Shown: positions 34,304-45,780, counted from the first letter of the stretch. The stretch: 64,000 nucleotides of DNA from Sporosarcina sp. Marseille-Q4063 (GCF_018309085.1 NZ_CP070502.1:682001-746000), one strand, 5' to 3'. Made by a program: numbers and translations. The notes: generated from the sequence alone by a model not told the origin.

Positions 34304-35419
34304 TTAGCGTTCGCTAATCGGAACATACTTTTGCATGCCTGGACCAGTATAATCCGCACGTGGGCGAATTAAACGGTTGTTTGCATATTGCTCGCGAATA
34401 TGCGCAATCCAACCTGAGACACGCGAAACTGCAAAAATCGGCGTGAACAAATCATGATCAATGCCAAGAGAATGGTAGACTGACGCAGAATAGAAATCTA
34501 CGTTTGGTGGTAGATTCTTTTCAGCAGTAAAGACTTCTTCAATCTTAACAGACATCTCGTACCACTTCTCTTCGCCGCGTAATGCCGTAAGTTTCTTGGA
34601 CATGTCACGAAGATGTTTCGCACGTGGATCACCTTGACGGTAAACACGGTGGCCGAATCCCATAATCTTTTCTTTATTTGCAAGTTTATCTTTAATATAA
34701 GCTTCTGCTTTATCTACCGAACCGATTTCCGCAAGCATTTTCATAACTTGCTCGTTCGCTCCGCCGTGTAAAGGTCCTTTGAGTGCACCGATCGCCGCTG
34801 TGACGCCCGAGTACATATCCGAAAGTGTCGCTACGCAAACTCGTGCTGTGAATGTCGATGCATTCAATTCATGGTCTGCATGAAGAACGAGTGCTTTGTC
34901 GAACGCTTCAACTTCAATCGCATCAGGCTCATTTCCAGATAACATGTATAAGAAGTTTGCAGCATAACCTAATTCTGCATTTGGAGCGACTGGTTCTAAC
35001 CCTTTACGGATTCGACCGAATGCTGTTACCAAAGTAACAATTTTCGCTTGGATTTTAATCGCTTTTTCATAGTTTGCTTCATCGGACATATCTTCTGATT
35101 TTTCATCGTATAATCCGAGAAGGGAAACTGCGGTGCGCAAAGCTGACATAGGATGTACTTTGTCAATTGGATACATTTTAAAGTGATCGTATACTTCCTG
35201 AGGAACTGTCATGTTTGAAATAAGTTGCTGTTTAAGTTCAGCAAGCTCGTCCTCTTTTGGTAATCGCTGATGCCATAGAAGATAGATAACTTCTTCAAAA
35301 CTGGCATTATTAGCGAGGTCGTCAATGTCATATCCGACATATGTAAGAGTATCATCAATAATTGAACTGATGGCAGACTGTGTCGCGACGACTCCTTCTA
35401 ATCCCTTGGTTGATGTCAT
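34304..35419 (-). CDS. citZ: Citrate synthase
   Basis: 371 aa, small Gram-positive type. The substrate-binding region has LHADHELNAST, GPLHGGANE and GFGHRVY, with the catalytic His residues in these motifs and an Asp in the C-terminal segment. Condenses acetyl-CoA with oxaloacetate. First gene of citZ-icd-mdh; the promoter has a CRE-like site, in line with known CcpA/CcpC control of citZ in Bacillus. Confidence 0.96.
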   Translation of the reverse strand: MTSTKGLEGVVATQSAISSIIDDTLTYVGYDIDDLANNASFEEVIYLLWHQRLPKEDELAELKQQLISNMTVPQEVYDHFKMYPIDKVHPMSALRTAVSLLGLYDEKSEDMSDEANYEKAIKIQAKIVTLVTAFGRIRKGLEPVAPNAELGYAANFLYMLSGNEPDAIEVEAFDKALVLHADHELNASTFTARVCVATLSDMYSGVTAAIGALKGPLHGGANEQVMKMLAEIGSVDKAEAYIKDKLANKEKIMGFGHRVYRQGDPRAKHLRDMSKKLTALRGEEKWYEMSVKIEEVFTAEKNLPPNVDFYSASVYHSLGIDHDLFTPIFAVSRVSGWIAHIREQYANNRLIRPRADYTGPGMQKYVPISER

Positions 35420-35528
35420 GTAAATCGCTCCTTTTGTTTATGGGGCCATACTTCGCACAATCATAACTAAAGTGGTGTAGCGGCCTTTCAACTTTTATCT
35501 TCTTATTCTTTTTTTGCTTACATAATTC

Positions 35529-35571
35529 ATTATAAGCAACTTTGTCATCTTTGTGAATGAAAACGCTTATT
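35529..35571 (-). promoter_or_regulatory. citZ promoter and CRE-like site
   Basis: TTCACA (35552-35557), 17-nt spacer, TATAAT (35529-35534) on the minus strand. TGAAAACGCTTATT (35558-35571) matches 12 of 14 positions of the catabolite-response element and abuts the -35 box, where CcpA could block transcription. The divergent gene ytvI starts at 35601, so the site may affect both. Confidence 0.6.
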
Positions 35572-35600
35572 TTTATAATAATTAGTAAAAGGAGACCAAG

Positions 35601-36575
35601 ATGTCTATTCATAATAAAAATCAAAAAATCGCTAGAATATTGTTTATAAAATGGCTGCCAATCATTCTAACGATTATTGTTATTTTTATGTTTCCGCCTG
35701 TGGCATTTGCGGTTATCGCAGCTTATTTTACCGCGCCTCTTCTTACAGCAGTTCATTCTTTGACAAAACTACCACTAACTATTGCAACTATTTTTGTTAT
35801 TCTTATTCTTTTCTTTCTTACCTGTTCGTTTATTTACGTTGGCATTCATGGAATAATGGATCTTGTTCCGGCCATAGAGCGTCACTTGACGCCACTAACT
35901 TTAAATACAGATATAATTAGCAAGGTGCTGTCTTTTCTCGAAAGCAAAATTATTCAATATGGACAGGCAATTCTTGAATATACGCTTATGATTATCCAAA
36001 CATTGTTCCAACGTCTTTTCAGTTTTTTCATTTTCCTTTTGGCTTACTTTTTTGCATTACGAGAGTCCGGAAAAAATCGTTTTTGGTTTCTCGTTTACTT
36101 TCCTGTAGAAATGCGCAAGCAAGCAAAAAAATCACTGTCAGAAGCAAGTAAAGTAATCGGCACCTTTGTATCCGTTGAAGCACGGTTAATTTTTTTAACA
36201 TTTATCATTTTATCAATTGGGTTTTCACTTTTACACTTCAAATCTCCGTTTGGAATCGCATTCCTAATTTCGCTTGTTGACGGATTGCCTTTTCTAGGAA
36301 TAGGAATCTTCTTGATCCCGATGATCGTTTTTTTCATCCACACCGGTAATTTATTCGTTGGCGTATCGCTTATTTTTCTTTACTTATTGACAATAACGAC
36401 GCGACAATTTACCGAGTCCTATATGTGGGCCTCAACCTTTCAACTAAAACCGGTTCATGCATTTTTAATCATGGCTTGCTCCATTTATCTATTTGGTTTT
36501 GTAGGCATTCTATTATCGCCTTTTCTGCTATTTGCTGCCTATAAAATTAAACAACATCCGCTATTCACCGAATAA
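35601..36575 (+). CDS. ytvI: AI-2E family transporter / YtvI-like membrane protein
   Basis: 324 aa polytopic membrane protein with seven or eight hydrophobic segments and the family's conserved tail (LLSPFLLFAAYKI). Orthologue of Bacillus YtvI by position next to citZ; the B. subtilis protein is somewhat longer. The family includes putative autoinducer-2 exporters and Na+/H+ antiporters, and YtvI has been linked to sporulation. AAAGGAG lies 7 nt before the ATG. Its 3' end overlaps that of fxsA by 11 nt. Confidence 0.82.
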   Translation: MSIHNKNQKIARILFIKWLPIILTIIVIFMFPPVAFAVIAAYFTAPLLTAVHSLTKLPLTIATIFVILILFFLTCSFIYVGIHGIMDLVPAIERHLTPLTLNTDIISKVLSFLESKIIQYGQAILEYTLMIIQTLFQRLFSFFIFLLAYFFALRESGKNRFWFLVYFPVEMRKQAKKSLSEASKVIGTFVSVEARLIFLTFIILSIGFSLLHFKSPFGIAFLISLVDGLPFLGIGIFLIPMIVFFIHTGNLFVGVSLIFLYLLTITTRQFTESYMWASTFQLKPVHAFLIMACSIYLFGFVGILLSPFLLFAAYKIKQHPLFTE

Positions 36576-36948
36576 CAATTCGACCGCTTTTCATTTTTTT
36601 AGCCAACCAACTAATAATAAAAGGTCTTAATAGATTTCTTGGACCTTGAAACAGCAAAATCAGGCCGAGCGCATCCGTGATAAATCCCGGGATGAGTAAC
36701 ATGATTCCGCCAAAAAAGATGCAGACGCCGTCTATTAATGCAGTTCCTGGAGTCTCCATCGTAGTCATTTTAAGTCTAAATTCATTCCATGCTTTCGTTC
36801 CTTGCCTCTTCGCTAAGTAGCCGCCGCCAATTCCAGTGAGTAAAATAATCCCGATTGTCGGTAGTAAACCTAATGTATTACCCGAGTAAATAAGTAACGC
36901 CAACTCCGCTGTTGGAACGACGATAAATAAAAGGATGAGCCATCTCAT
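36565..36948 (-). CDS. fxsA: FxsA family membrane protein
   Basis: 127 aa. N-terminal membrane spans, GLLPTIGIILLTGIGGGYLAKRQG and the central block FFGGIMLLIPGFITDALGLILL that marks FxsA, then a basic tail. E. coli FxsA affects phage T7 exclusion by the F plasmid; its cell role is unclear. TAGGGGGGG precedes the ATG. Convergent with ytvI, overlapping by 11 nt. Confidence 0.85.
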   Translation of the reverse strand: MRWLILLFIVVPTAELALLIYSGNTLGLLPTIGIILLTGIGGGYLAKRQGTKAWNEFRLKMTTMETPGTALIDGVCIFFGGIMLLIPGFITDALGLILLFQGPRNLLRPFIISWLAKKMKSGRIVIR

Positions 36949-36965
36949 ATATGCAAACCCCCCCT

Positions 36966-37002
36966 AAAAAAGGCTGCTTACCGATGATTCGGAAGCAGCC
37001 AT
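36966..37002 (-). terminator. pyk terminator
   Basis: GGCTGCTTACCGA and TCGGAAGCAGCC (36972-37000) form a strong stem-loop, followed by TTTTTT on the minus strand. Ends the pfkA-pyk transcript. Confidence 0.9.
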
Positions 37003-37009
37003 GATTTTT

Positions 37010-38770
37010 TTAAAGTACGCTAGCGTGACCTTTATAAATTACGCCGGATTCAGCATCCATCGTAATGTCTTGCCCGTCTTCAATTACAGCCGTTGCGTTT
37101 TCAACACCGACTATAACCGGAATGCCCAAGCTAAGCCCCACAACTGCAGCATGGCTTGTTAATCCGCTTTCTTCCGTGATTAGCCCTGCACATTTCTCAA
37201 TCGCCGGCATCATATCGCGGTCAGATCCTGTCGTCACAATAATCGCGCCTTCAGTATCTTGTTTCAAAGCTTCTTCAGCATTTTTAACGACAACTGCGCG
37301 TCCGTGAGCAACTGTTCGCCCAATACCTTGACCGCGTGTTAGTAAATCGCCGATAACATGTATTTTCATTAGGTTCGTTGTGCCAACTTCACCGACTGGA
37401 ACACCAGCAGTGATAATGACAACATCTCCGTGAGTAACGTATTGATGTTTAACACTTTCCTCGACAGACTCTTGAAGGATTTCATCAATCGATTTCACGT
37501 CTTTTCCGATAATCGGATAGATTCCCCAAACGAGTGAAAGTTTTCTAGAACTTTTCTCTGACGAAGTCAAAGCAATTACCGGACAACCTGGACGATATTT
37601 CGCAATCATTTTCGCAGTATGTCCGCTTCTAGTCGGAGCGAGAACTGCTTTAACATTAAGATTTAAAGCGGTATAAGCTGCGGATTGACCAATCGCCTCT
37701 GTCAAGTTGCCTTGTTTTTCACGTCTACGCGTTGAAACGAGTGAACGATAATCAACAGCCTCTTCCGTATGAAGCGCGATTTTGACCATAGTTTGTACTG
37801 ATTCTACTGGATACATGCCGGCAGCAGTTTCACCAGACAACATGATTGCATCTGAACCATCCAATATTGCGTTTGCTACGTCACTCGCTTCTGCACGAGT
37901 CGGTCGCGGATTATGTTGCATAGAGTCCAACATTTGCGTAGCCGTAATAACAGGCTTTCCTGCTTGATTACATTTTTCGATAAGCTTTTTCTGAATTAAT
38001 GGCACTTCTTCTGATGGAATTTCAACACCCAAATCACCGCGTGCAACCATCAGGCCATCAGAGACCATAATGATTTCATCGATATTATCGACACCTTCTT
38101 GGTTCTCGATTTTCGGTATGATTTGAAGGTCTGCTCCATCATTTTCTTCAAGAAGACTTCGAATTTCCATAACATCTGAAGCACGTCGAACAAATGATGC
38201 CGCTATAAAATCGACACCTTCTTTGATTCCAAATAAAATGTCGTTTGCATCTTTCTCAGTCATTCCAGGCAATTGAACTTGAACACCCGGGACGTTTACG
38301 CCTTTTTTGTCTTTCAGGACACCTGAGTTAATAACAAGCGTTTTAATTAAGCCATTTTCTTCATCTAGTCCAATAACTTCAAGTTGGATTAAGCCATCAT
38401 CAAGAAGAATGGTTGATCCTACCTCTATATCTTCTATTAGCTTATCGTATGTAACCGAAAATACATCGCTATTTCCTTCGACTTCAGTCATAGAAATACT
38501 TATATACTGTCCTGTAACAAGGTCAACACGTCCATCTTTCATTGAGTGTGTCCGAATTTCAGGGCCTCTTGTGTCAAGTAAAATCCCGACAACTTTCCCT
38601 TTTTTACTAGCTGCCTCGTGGATTCTTTCAATTCTTGCTTTATGCTCAGCATGATCTCCATGGGAGAAGTTTAATCTGGCGACGTTCATCCCTGCATCTA
38701 TAAGTTCTTCAAGTATTTCCGGTGATTCGCTAGCCGGACCTATCGTACAAACAATTTTCGTTTTTCTCAT
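37010..38770 (-). CDS. pyk: Pyruvate kinase with C-terminal PEP-utiliser domain
   Basis: 586 aa. Standard core: [13 protein letters not shown] at the start, LDTRGPEIR, the phosphate/Mg region [26 protein letters not shown] and [10 protein letters not shown]. An extra domain of about 110 residues after residue 475 contains the [21 protein letters not shown] segment of PEP-utilising phosphohistidine domains, as in other Bacilli. Converts PEP and ADP to pyruvate and ATP. 44 nt downstream of pfkA in one operon. Confidence 0.97.
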   Translation of the reverse strand: MRKTKIVCTIGPASESPEILEELIDAGMNVARLNFSHGDHAEHKARIERIHEAASKKGKVVGILLDTRGPEIRTHSMKDGRVDLVTGQYISISMTEVEGNSDVFSVTYDKLIEDIEVGSTILLDDGLIQLEVIGLDEENGLIKTLVINSGVLKDKKGVNVPGVQVQLPGMTEKDANDILFGIKEGVDFIAASFVRRASDVMEIRSLLEENDGADLQIIPKIENQEGVDNIDEIIMVSDGLMVARGDLGVEIPSEEVPLIQKKLIEKCNQAGKPVITATQMLDSMQHNPRPTRAEASDVANAILDGSDAIMLSGETAAGMYPVESVQTMVKIALHTEEAVDYRSLVSTRRREKQGNLTEAIGQSAAYTALNLNVKAVLAPTRSGHTAKMIAKYRPGCPVIALTSSEKSSRKLSLVWGIYPIIGKDVKSIDEILQESVEESVKHQYVTHGDVVIITAGVPVGEVGTTNLMKIHVIGDLLTRGQGIGRTVAHGRAVVVKNAEEALKQDTEGAIIVTTGSDRDMMPAIEKCAGLITEESGLTSHAAVVGLSLGIPVIVGVENATAVIEDGQDITMDAESGVIYKGHASVL

Positions 38771-38814
38771 GTAGTTTCTCCCTTTATGAATAAAATAGTG
38801 TCAGTACTGTACTT

Positions 38815-39831
<1,017 letters not shown>

Positions 39832-39841
39832 TCAACGCAAT

Positions 39842-39864
39842 CAAGCACACCAATAGTGTGCTTG
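39842..39864. other. Perfect hairpin between accA and pfkA
   Basis: CAAGCACAC (39842-39850) and GTGTGCTTG (39856-39864) pair perfectly over five bases. No T-run follows on either strand, so it is more likely a processing/stability hairpin or protein-binding site than a terminator. Confidence 0.55.
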
Positions 39865-39911
39865 TATTAATCCTATGGTATTCGTTAAACAGCGTAAAGT
39901 TTATTGTTTAT

Positions 39912-40865
39912 TTACTCTCCAAATATACCAATTTCACGGAACTTTTCATATCGCCCCGCTATAACTTCCTCTTGACTCAGCAAAGTTAACGCTTCTAAAG
40001 AGGTACGTATTGCATCACCAATGTATACAGCTTGTTTCTTTAAATCACGATGCGCTCCGCCTAAGATTTCAGGAATGATTTCATCAATAATTCCAATCTC
40101 CTTTAAATCAGGTGCCGTGATTTTCATGGCTTCTGCCGCTTGTTTAGATAAGCTTGCATCCTTCCATAAAATTGAAGCAGCACCTTCAGGGGAAATAACC
40201 GAATAGGTAGAGTGCTCTAACATATGAATATGGTTAGCTACACCAAGTGCCAAAGCGCCGCCACTTCCACCTTCGCCAATGACAATTGAAATCACCGGTA
40301 CTGTTAACCCAGCCATTTCAACTAGATTACGCGCAATTGCTTCACTTTGTCCACGTTCTTCAGCCGCTTTACCAGGGTACGCACCCTTTGTATCTATAAA
40401 ACAAATGATTGGTCGGTTGAACTTCTCCGCTTGCTTCATTAAACGAAGCGCTTTTCGATAACCTTCCGGATGTGGCATCCCGAAATTCCGTCGAACGTTT
40501 TCTTTTGTATCTTTCCCACGTTGGTGGCCGATTATAGTTATCGGTCTCGAATCGAATGATGCAATTCCGCCGACGATAGCTTCATCATCGCCGTAACTAC
40601 GATCCCCATGCAGCTGGATGAAATCTTCAAAGAGCTGTGCGATATAATCCAATGTCGTTGGGCGGTGCGGATGTCTTGCAACTTGCACACGGTCCCAAGC
40701 TTCCATATTACCATAGATATCTTCTTCTAGATTCTTCAGACGCACTTTCAGTGTTTCAATTTCTTCTGATAAATTCACGTCCGAGTCAATCGTAAACTGT
40801 TCAAGTTCCTCAATCTTTTCACGAAGCCTAACGATTGGCTCTTCAAATGCTAATGTTTTACCCAA
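39912..40865 (-). CDS. accA: Acetyl-CoA carboxylase carboxyltransferase subunit alpha
   Basis: 317 aa. TTG start at 40865, one base after the accD stop, with GGAGG 9 nt upstream inside accD. Crotonase-fold carboxyltransferase with [41 protein letters not shown] and [10 protein letters not shown]. Forms an alpha2beta2 complex with AccD to make malonyl-CoA, the first step of fatty-acid synthesis. Confidence 0.96.
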   Translation of the reverse strand: MGKTLAFEEPIVRLREKIEELEQFTIDSDVNLSEEIETLKVRLKNLEEDIYGNMEAWDRVQVARHPHRPTTLDYIAQLFEDFIQLHGDRSYGDDEAIVGGIASFDSRPITIIGHQRGKDTKENVRRNFGMPHPEGYRKALRLMKQAEKFNRPIICFIDTKGAYPGKAAEERGQSEAIARNLVEMAGLTVPVISIVIGEGGSGGALALGVANHIHMLEHSTYSVISPEGAASILWKDASLSKQAAEAMKITAPDLKEIGIIDEIIPEILGGAHRDLKKQAVYIGDAIRTSLEALTLLSQEEVIAGRYEKFREIGIFGE

Positions 40866-40866
40866 T

Positions 40867-41727
40867 TCAGTTGGCCTCCTTTACGTGAAGTCTTACGATT
40901 TTAGAAAGTACATCCTTCATATGTGAGCGATGAACAACCGCATCGAGCTGACCATGGTCGAGAAGGAATTCGGCCGTCTGGAAGTCTTCAGGCAGTTTTT
41001 CTCTTACAGTTTGCTCAATTACGCGTCTACCCGCAAAACCAATGAGTGCTTTTGGCTCAGCAATATTAATGTCGCCTACTGATGCAAAGCTTGCTGAAAC
41101 GCCGCCTGTTGTTGGATAGGTCATAATTGAAATATAAAGTAAACCTTGCTGGGAATGACGATTTAACGCCACACTCGTTTTCGCCATTTGCATGAGGGAA
41201 AGAACCCCTTCTTGCATTCTTGCGCCGCCGCTCGCAGTAAAAATAAGCATCGGGATTTTTCGTTCTGTGGCCATTTCAATTGCACGTGTTATTTTTTCAC
41301 CTACGACAGAGCCCATAGACCCCATTCTAAAGTGTGAATCCATAATTGCAACTGCGACCTCGTGTCCGTCAATCTTCCCGGTTCCCGTTAACACAGCTTC
41401 ATTCAATCCCGTCTTTTTTGCATCTTCTTCAACCTTTTCTGTATAGGCAGGGAAATTTAACGGGTTTAAGGTTTTTAGATGATCATCAATTGATTTAAAA
41501 CTGTCCTCATCAAAAAGGATAGCCGCTCTTTCTGCAGCCGTCATTCTAAAGTGATGATCACAATTAGGGCATACCTTTAATGCATTTATGAGTTCTTTCG
41601 TCATAGTGACTTTTTTACATTCCGGGCACTTTGTCATAATTCCTTCTGGAACATCATTTTTATTATTGTTGGAAGGTATTGTTGACTCTTGTTGCTTCCG
41701 GTTTCTTTTAAAAATGTCGCGAATCAT
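40867..41727 (-). CDS. accD: Acetyl-CoA carboxylase carboxyltransferase subunit beta
   Basis: 286 aa from ATG at 41727 (MIRDIFKRN); AAGGGAAG upstream. N-terminal zinc ribbon CPEC ... CPNC and carboxyltransferase blocks [12 protein letters not shown] and [11 protein letters not shown]. Partner of AccA. Its start lies within the last 20 nt of the upstream GntR-type regulator, so it is translationally linked to that gene. Confidence 0.95.
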   Translation of the reverse strand: MIRDIFKRNRKQQESTIPSNNNKNDVPEGIMTKCPECKKVTMTKELINALKVCPNCDHHFRMTAAERAAILFDEDSFKSIDDHLKTLNPLNFPAYTEKVEEDAKKTGLNEAVLTGTGKIDGHEVAVAIMDSHFRMGSMGSVVGEKITRAIEMATERKIPMLIFTASGGARMQEGVLSLMQMAKTSVALNRHSQQGLLYISIMTYPTTGGVSASFASVGDINIAEPKALIGFAGRRVIEQTVREKLPEDFQTAEFLLDHGQLDAVVHRSHMKDVLSKIVRLHVKEAN

Positions 41728-42382
41728 TACTTTCTTCCCTTCTTTCTCTTTCAACTACATCAATCCATTTCTTATATGCCGCTAGTGCCGCATTCTCATT
41801 TCCCGAGCGGACTGCTTGTAGCACGTCTTTTACTAATGAGTTTTCCATTCCGTGTGTCATGGCATCGAATCGAACCATGCTGTATTGCTTTAATAAAAAC
41901 CAAATCTTTAATGAAAGCCGATTTTCAGTCGCAACGATCATTTCTCTGATTAGATCTTCACGGAGTATTTCCCCATTGTGTTCAATTTTCGCGAGTAAGC
42001 TTTCCCATACTGGCAATTCTCGAAAAATGCTATTTCGGCTAACTGCTTTAATTGCGCTGATCTCATGAATTCTTCTGGTTTCATGTACATCAATGAATGA
42101 ATCTGGCTGTTGCATGATGAAATCTGCTAGCACTTCGACGAATTGATGTTTTTGAAAATCGGCTAGAAAAGTTCCCTCGCCGCGCTTCGTCTCGATGAGT
42201 CCAAGAAGTTCTAAGCTGCGGAGCGCTTCGCGAACGGTCGATCTGCCTACTTGCAGTCGTTCGGCCAATACGCGTTCTGAAGGGAGTTTTCCGCCTGTTT
42301 TAATACCTTCATTTTTAATAATGTCTCGTAGTTCATGAACGATATCTAAATACATTTTTGATGGCGCTTTATGAATTTCCAC
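41708..42382 (-). CDS. GntR/FadR-subfamily transcriptional regulator
   Basis: 224 aa. GTG start with GGAG 7 nt upstream. Winged helix at residues 15-75 with [30 protein letters not shown] and a C-terminal all-alpha FCD-type ligand domain. A perfect 13-bp palindrome of the type these proteins bind lies 33 nt upstream, suggesting autoregulation. The gene overlaps accD and could control fatty-acid initiation genes or a malate/organic acid function; the ligand is unknown. In B. subtilis a malic enzyme gene (ytsJ) follows in this area; here insertion sequences are found instead. Confidence 0.85.
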   Translation of the reverse strand: MEIHKAPSKMYLDIVHELRDIIKNEGIKTGGKLPSERVLAERLQVGRSTVREALRSLELLGLIETKRGEGTFLADFQKHQFVEVLADFIMQQPDSFIDVHETRRIHEISAIKAVSRNSIFRELPVWESLLAKIEHNGEILREDLIREMIVATENRLSLKIWFLLKQYSMVRFDAMTHGMENSLVKDVLQAVRSGNENAALAAYKKWIDVVERERREESNDSRHF

Positions 42383-42414
42383 TTCTGTGCTCCTCTGGAA
42401 ACAACAATTTTTCG

Positions 42415-42467
42415 GTGGTCAGACCACTGCTGCCTTTAAGCATACAGAAAAGATTGCTACACGTAAA
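42415..42467 (-). promoter_or_regulatory. Promoter and GntR operator
   Basis: TTTACG (42462-42467), 17-nt spacer, TATGCT (42439-42444) on the minus strand. GTGGTC-A-GACCAC (42415-42427), a perfect palindrome with the TGGTC/GACCA half-sites favoured by FadR-type GntR proteins, sits at about +5 to +17, where a bound repressor would block transcription. Confidence 0.7.
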
Positions 42468-42706
42468 GTGAAAGTGGGAAAAGGTAAAAATTCAAACTTT
42501 TGTACTATATATTAACATGAACTTGATTAATAGCAGTCGACTGTAGGTGCTTGAATAACGCACCATTCTTCACCATTCAAGTGAATGTTATATTCGAACC
42601 GTTGATTTCCGTTGCGGGCGGACGCGTTCCACGGGGCTCCTCGGTCGCTGGTGCGCTGCCCCCCTAATATTGGACACGCCATCTAATATTAGGAGGCCCA
42701 AAAAGA

Positions 42707-43225
42707 ATGTCCAAGTATACAAAAGAATTTAAACTTCTAGTAGCCAAACGTTATGAACATGAAAATATTAGTTACCGAGACCTGGCAGAAAAGGTCGGAG
42801 TCGACAACTCTGTAATTCGTTACTGGGTGCTACTGTTTCGACATCATGGTGATAATGCATTCGATTTTCCCTATACAAACTATCCAGGAGCCTTTAAACT
42901 AAGGGTAATTCAATTTATCAATGAAACGGATTACTCTATTCGAGAGGCATCGGCTATTTTCCATATCCCGGATCCTAGTATGGTTCGTAGGTGGAAGAAA
43001 AGGTGGGAGACAGCTGGTGAAGGTGCCCTTGAAATAAAAGAAAAGGGGCCTTCTACAATGAAATCTCGCAATCAAAAGAAAAGCACTTCCAAAGATCTTG
43101 TCGACCAATCAAGAGAAGCCATGGAAAAAGAACTCGAATATCTTCGTATGGAGAATGCCTATCTAAAAAAGCTGGAAGCCTTAGTTCAGGAAGAAAGATC
43201 ACCAAAAAGATTAAAACGAAAGTAA
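42707..43225 (+). CDS. IS3-family OrfA, DNA-binding subunit
   Basis: 172 aa with two helix-turn-helix units, YRDLAEKVGVDNSVIRYW at about residues 23-40 and SIREASAIFHIPDPSMVRRW at about 77-96, followed by a coiled-coil ending in MEKELEYLRMENAYLKKLEAL, the leucine-zipper seen in IS150-type OrfA. AGGAGG upstream of ATG. An A-rich slippery stretch at 43204-43209 just before the stop allows -1 frameshifting into orfB to make OrfAB transposase. Confidence 0.9.
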   Translation: MSKYTKEFKLLVAKRYEHENISYRDLAEKVGVDNSVIRYWVLLFRHHGDNAFDFPYTNYPGAFKLRVIQFINETDYSIREASAIFHIPDPSMVRRWKKRWETAGEGALEIKEKGPSTMKSRNQKKSTSKDLVDQSREAMEKELEYLRMENAYLKKLEALVQEERSPKRLKRK

Positions 43226-43251
43226 TATTTCTACTAAGGCATGAATTCCCA

Positions 43252-44064
43252 GTGAACAAGATGGTAAAGATAGCCGGTATTGCAAGAAGCACCTACTACA
43301 ACATCGTAAATAGTTTCAAGCAGCCAGACCCCGACCGGAAGTGGAAGAGAAGAATCAACTTCATCTACCACCGACACAAAGGGCGCCTTGGGTATCGACG
43401 CATCACCGACGTCCTGAACGAAAAAGGACACACGATAAACAAGAAGAAAGTTCTTCGGATTATGCGAGACCTGGGGCTTCAATGTATTGTCCGAATGAAG
43501 AAGTACAAATCCTATAAAGGTGCATTCGGGAAAGCAGTCCCAAATATCTTGAACCGCAATTTCAAAGCGGAAAAACCCAACGAAAAATGGGTTACAGACG
43601 TTACAGAATTTAAATTATTTGGACAGAAATTATATCTCTCTCCTATTTTAGACCTGTTCAACGGCGAAATCATTACCTATACGCTTCAATCGAGGCCTAC
43701 GTTTGATTTAGTGGAAACAATGTTAAAGCAGTCACTTGAATACGTAAAAGAAGACGATGAGCTCTTGATCCACTCAGATCAAGGCTGGCATTATCGAATG
43801 CCACAATATTGTCAGATACTAAAGGAATACAACATCACACAGAGCATGTCGCGAAAAGGAAACTGTTACGACAATGCCGTCATCGAGAACTTTTTCGGAA
43901 TCCTTAAATATGAATTCCTGTTCCTGCAGGAGTTCGATGATCTTGAACACTTTAAAGAGGAACTAGAACAGTATATCTATTATTATAATCATTTAAGAAT
44001 CAAGTCCAGATTAGAGCGGAAAAGCCCAATGGGCTATCGGAAAAAATACGAACTCGCTGCTTAG
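43252..44064 (+). CDS. IS3-family OrfB, DDE transposase
   Basis: 270 aa from GTG; the same frame is open upstream through 43201 and reads KTKVIFLLRHEFPV, overlapping the end of orfA, as expected for a programmed -1 fusion. HTH_21-type region, then the rve integrase core with the DDE triad: TDVTEF (D), LIHSDQGWHY (D) and NAVIENFFG (E), ending with the WYNxxR-type tail YNHLRIKSRL. No disabling mutation seen. Confidence 0.9.
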   Translation: MNKMVKIAGIARSTYYNIVNSFKQPDPDRKWKRRINFIYHRHKGRLGYRRITDVLNEKGHTINKKKVLRIMRDLGLQCIVRMKKYKSYKGAFGKAVPNILNRNFKAEKPNEKWVTDVTEFKLFGQKLYLSPILDLFNGEIITYTLQSRPTFDLVETMLKQSLEYVKEDDELLIHSDQGWHYRMPQYCQILKEYNITQSMSRKGNCYDNAVIENFFGILKYEFLFLQEFDDLEHFKEELEQYIYYYNHLRIKSRLERKSPMGYRKKYELAA

Positions 44065-44153
44065 AAAAATAGTGTCCAATTTTAAGGGTCCAGTGCATGA
44101 CGCTCCACTGCGGGGTCTCCCCTGTCCCGCTAATCCCTTTGGAGTCGCCGCCC

Positions 44154-45780
44154 CATATACGTCAACTTAAGCTTTAAACCAGCTCTTCATCATCAAATTT
44201 TCAATAAAACACAATGTTTCGCCGAAAAATGTTTACCTTATTCGTCTAAAGGGAATCGTTCAGTAAATGCTTAAGATTGTTGGCATTACTAAATAAGACA
44301 CACCCCATTCTCTTTTAAAAATTTGATTGTTTTATTTTTGTTGTTGGTCAGTTCTTGGTTTTATTTTCTTTATATTTTTACGACCGAGCCTGGCCAACCC
44401 TTTTATTAATTCGTTGATAAGATTTTCCCACTCCAATTGATCCCTTGCTTGCCAAATTTTCCAAATCCTCTTACTAACCTCACACATTGTGATTTGTTCG
44501 CTTAGAATGATATCTCTTTCTTCTTTAAAATAAACCCGAAGCTGATAAGTAATTAATAAGCTAAGGAGTAAAAGAATTAATTCCGCATAAAAGTGACACT
44601 CCCATCGCTCTTTTTTCATATTTCGATAGAAATCAACCTCCATATCTGATTTCCATGACTTAAAAACAAGCTCAACTTGCCAACGATACCGATATAATTG
44701 AGGGACCTCTTCTGCCGGCACTTTTTGTGGAAGATTCGTTACATAGACCGAGATACTTGATACATCATAAGATTTTTTCTTGATTTTACCTGGTTTCGTT
44801 TGTCCACGTCTTTTAATCCGTTCTTCTTGTCTTTGCTCTTGTTCATGGGTCATTCGATAAATTACCAGTCGAGTCGGATATTTTGCTTGTTTTCCCAAAT
44901 AGACCTTCGGATATTCCCGTATTGTTCCACGTTTCATTGTCTTTAATTCTTCCTCGAGATAAAGCCGTTCATAGGCATACATTTTCATGATCTTGCCATC
45001 TTTATGATACCGAGGATTTGGATGGTCTACGTAAAACATTGTATCTGCCGGAGCGCGTGACACATAAAAAGCTTGCTTTCCATCTACCTTTTCAAATATC
45101 TTATATTGAAAATAACCAAGGTCTTGAAGAATTAAATCATTTTTCTGAAGTGATTCTAGCCGCTTGATTCCCGAAGCACTATCTCCCGCTTTTCCAGCTT
45201 GAATTTCCATATATATAAACCTTCCTGTTAGATAATCAAACTCGATTTGGCACTTAGCTCCTGCATCTACAGTCCCTGGATAAAAAAACTGGAGTTTTTT
45301 GGTGAGCTTAATTGACGTTCCATCTAAAATCCGAACCGTATTAAAGTCGATTGTGCTATTAATAGTTGTTTTATCTATAGATAGCTTCATTTGTATCGTA
45401 AACAACGCAAGAAAAACTGCTTTCAAAAACGCGACTGAATTCTCATTAAACTTTTTATCAAAACCTTGTTTGGACATAGTTACACCGACGTGAGATAGAC
45501 CTAAACATAGTTCAGTTAAAGATTTTTTTGCGATATTTCCGGGTTCAGCAAAAAGAATTTCAAGAAATTTGATGACACTCAATTGACGATTTCTTTGTAT
45601 GAATTTCGTATCCTTGGCAATTTTAGAAAGTTCGATTGGGCGACAGAAAATCAAACAGTTGTTTCAATGTGAAAACGGAATGTTTGTTTTTCATAATTGA
45701 ATCCTCCTTTTTATAAATGGTAAATATCTATACCATCTTTAGAGGAATATTAATCATTTTTTCTTAAGTTGACGTATATG
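44154..45780 (-). mobile_element. IS4-family insertion sequence with 10-bp target duplication
   Basis: 1627 bp with perfect 18-bp inverted repeats: CATATACGTCAACTTAAG (44154-44171) and CTTAAGTTGACGTATATG (45763-45780). Flanked by a 10-bp direct repeat GTCGCCGCCC (44144-44153 and 45781-45790), a target duplication size usual for IS231-like IS4 elements. Contains a single transposase gene on the minus strand. Confidence 0.95.
44332..45654 (-). CDS. IS4-family transposase
   Basis: 440 aa DDE transposase. First Asp region VRILDGTSIKL, second Asp LILQDLGYF, and the YREK-type signature YRYRWQVELVFKSWKS carrying the catalytic Glu, typical of IS4/IS231. Full length with a lysine-rich C-terminus. Lies centrally in an element with perfect ends and a target duplication, so the insertion is recent and possibly active. 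Confidence 0.92.
   Translation of the reverse strand: MIFCRPIELSKIAKDTKFIQRNRQLSVIKFLEILFAEPGNIAKKSLTELCLGLSHVGVTMSKQGFDKKFNENSVAFLKAVFLALFTIQMKLSIDKTTINSTIDFNTVRILDGTSIKLTKKLQFFYPGTVDAGAKCQIEFDYLTGRFIYMEIQAGKAGDSASGIKRLESLQKNDLILQDLGYFQYKIFEKVDGKQAFYVSRAPADTMFYVDHPNPRYHKDGKIMKMYAYERLYLEEELKTMKRGTIREYPKVYLGKQAKYPTRLVIYRMTHEQEQRQEERIKRRGQTKPGKIKKKSYDVSSISVYVTNLPQKVPAEEVPQLYRYRWQVELVFKSWKSDMEVDFYRNMKKERWECHFYAELILLLLSLLITYQLRVYFKEERDIILSEQITMCEVSKRIWKIWQARDQLEWENLINELIKGLARLGRKNIKKIKPRTDQQQK

Larger units (their letters stand above)
42657..44092 (+). mobile_element. IS3-family insertion sequence (IS150-like)
   Basis: About 1436 bp. Terminal inverted repeats TGCCCCCCTAATATTGGACA (left) and TGGACCCTTAAAATTGGACA (right, reverse complement) both begin with TG and end near the two ORFs. 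Two overlapping ORFs in -1 relation (orfA, orfB). No clear target duplication is seen; the ends could be off by a few bases. Both ORFs look intact, so the element may be active. Confidence 0.85.

Noticed and set aside
39842..39864. Terminator between accA and pfkA
   Set aside because: The hairpin is perfect but has no T-run on either strand, so it is listed only as a hairpin.
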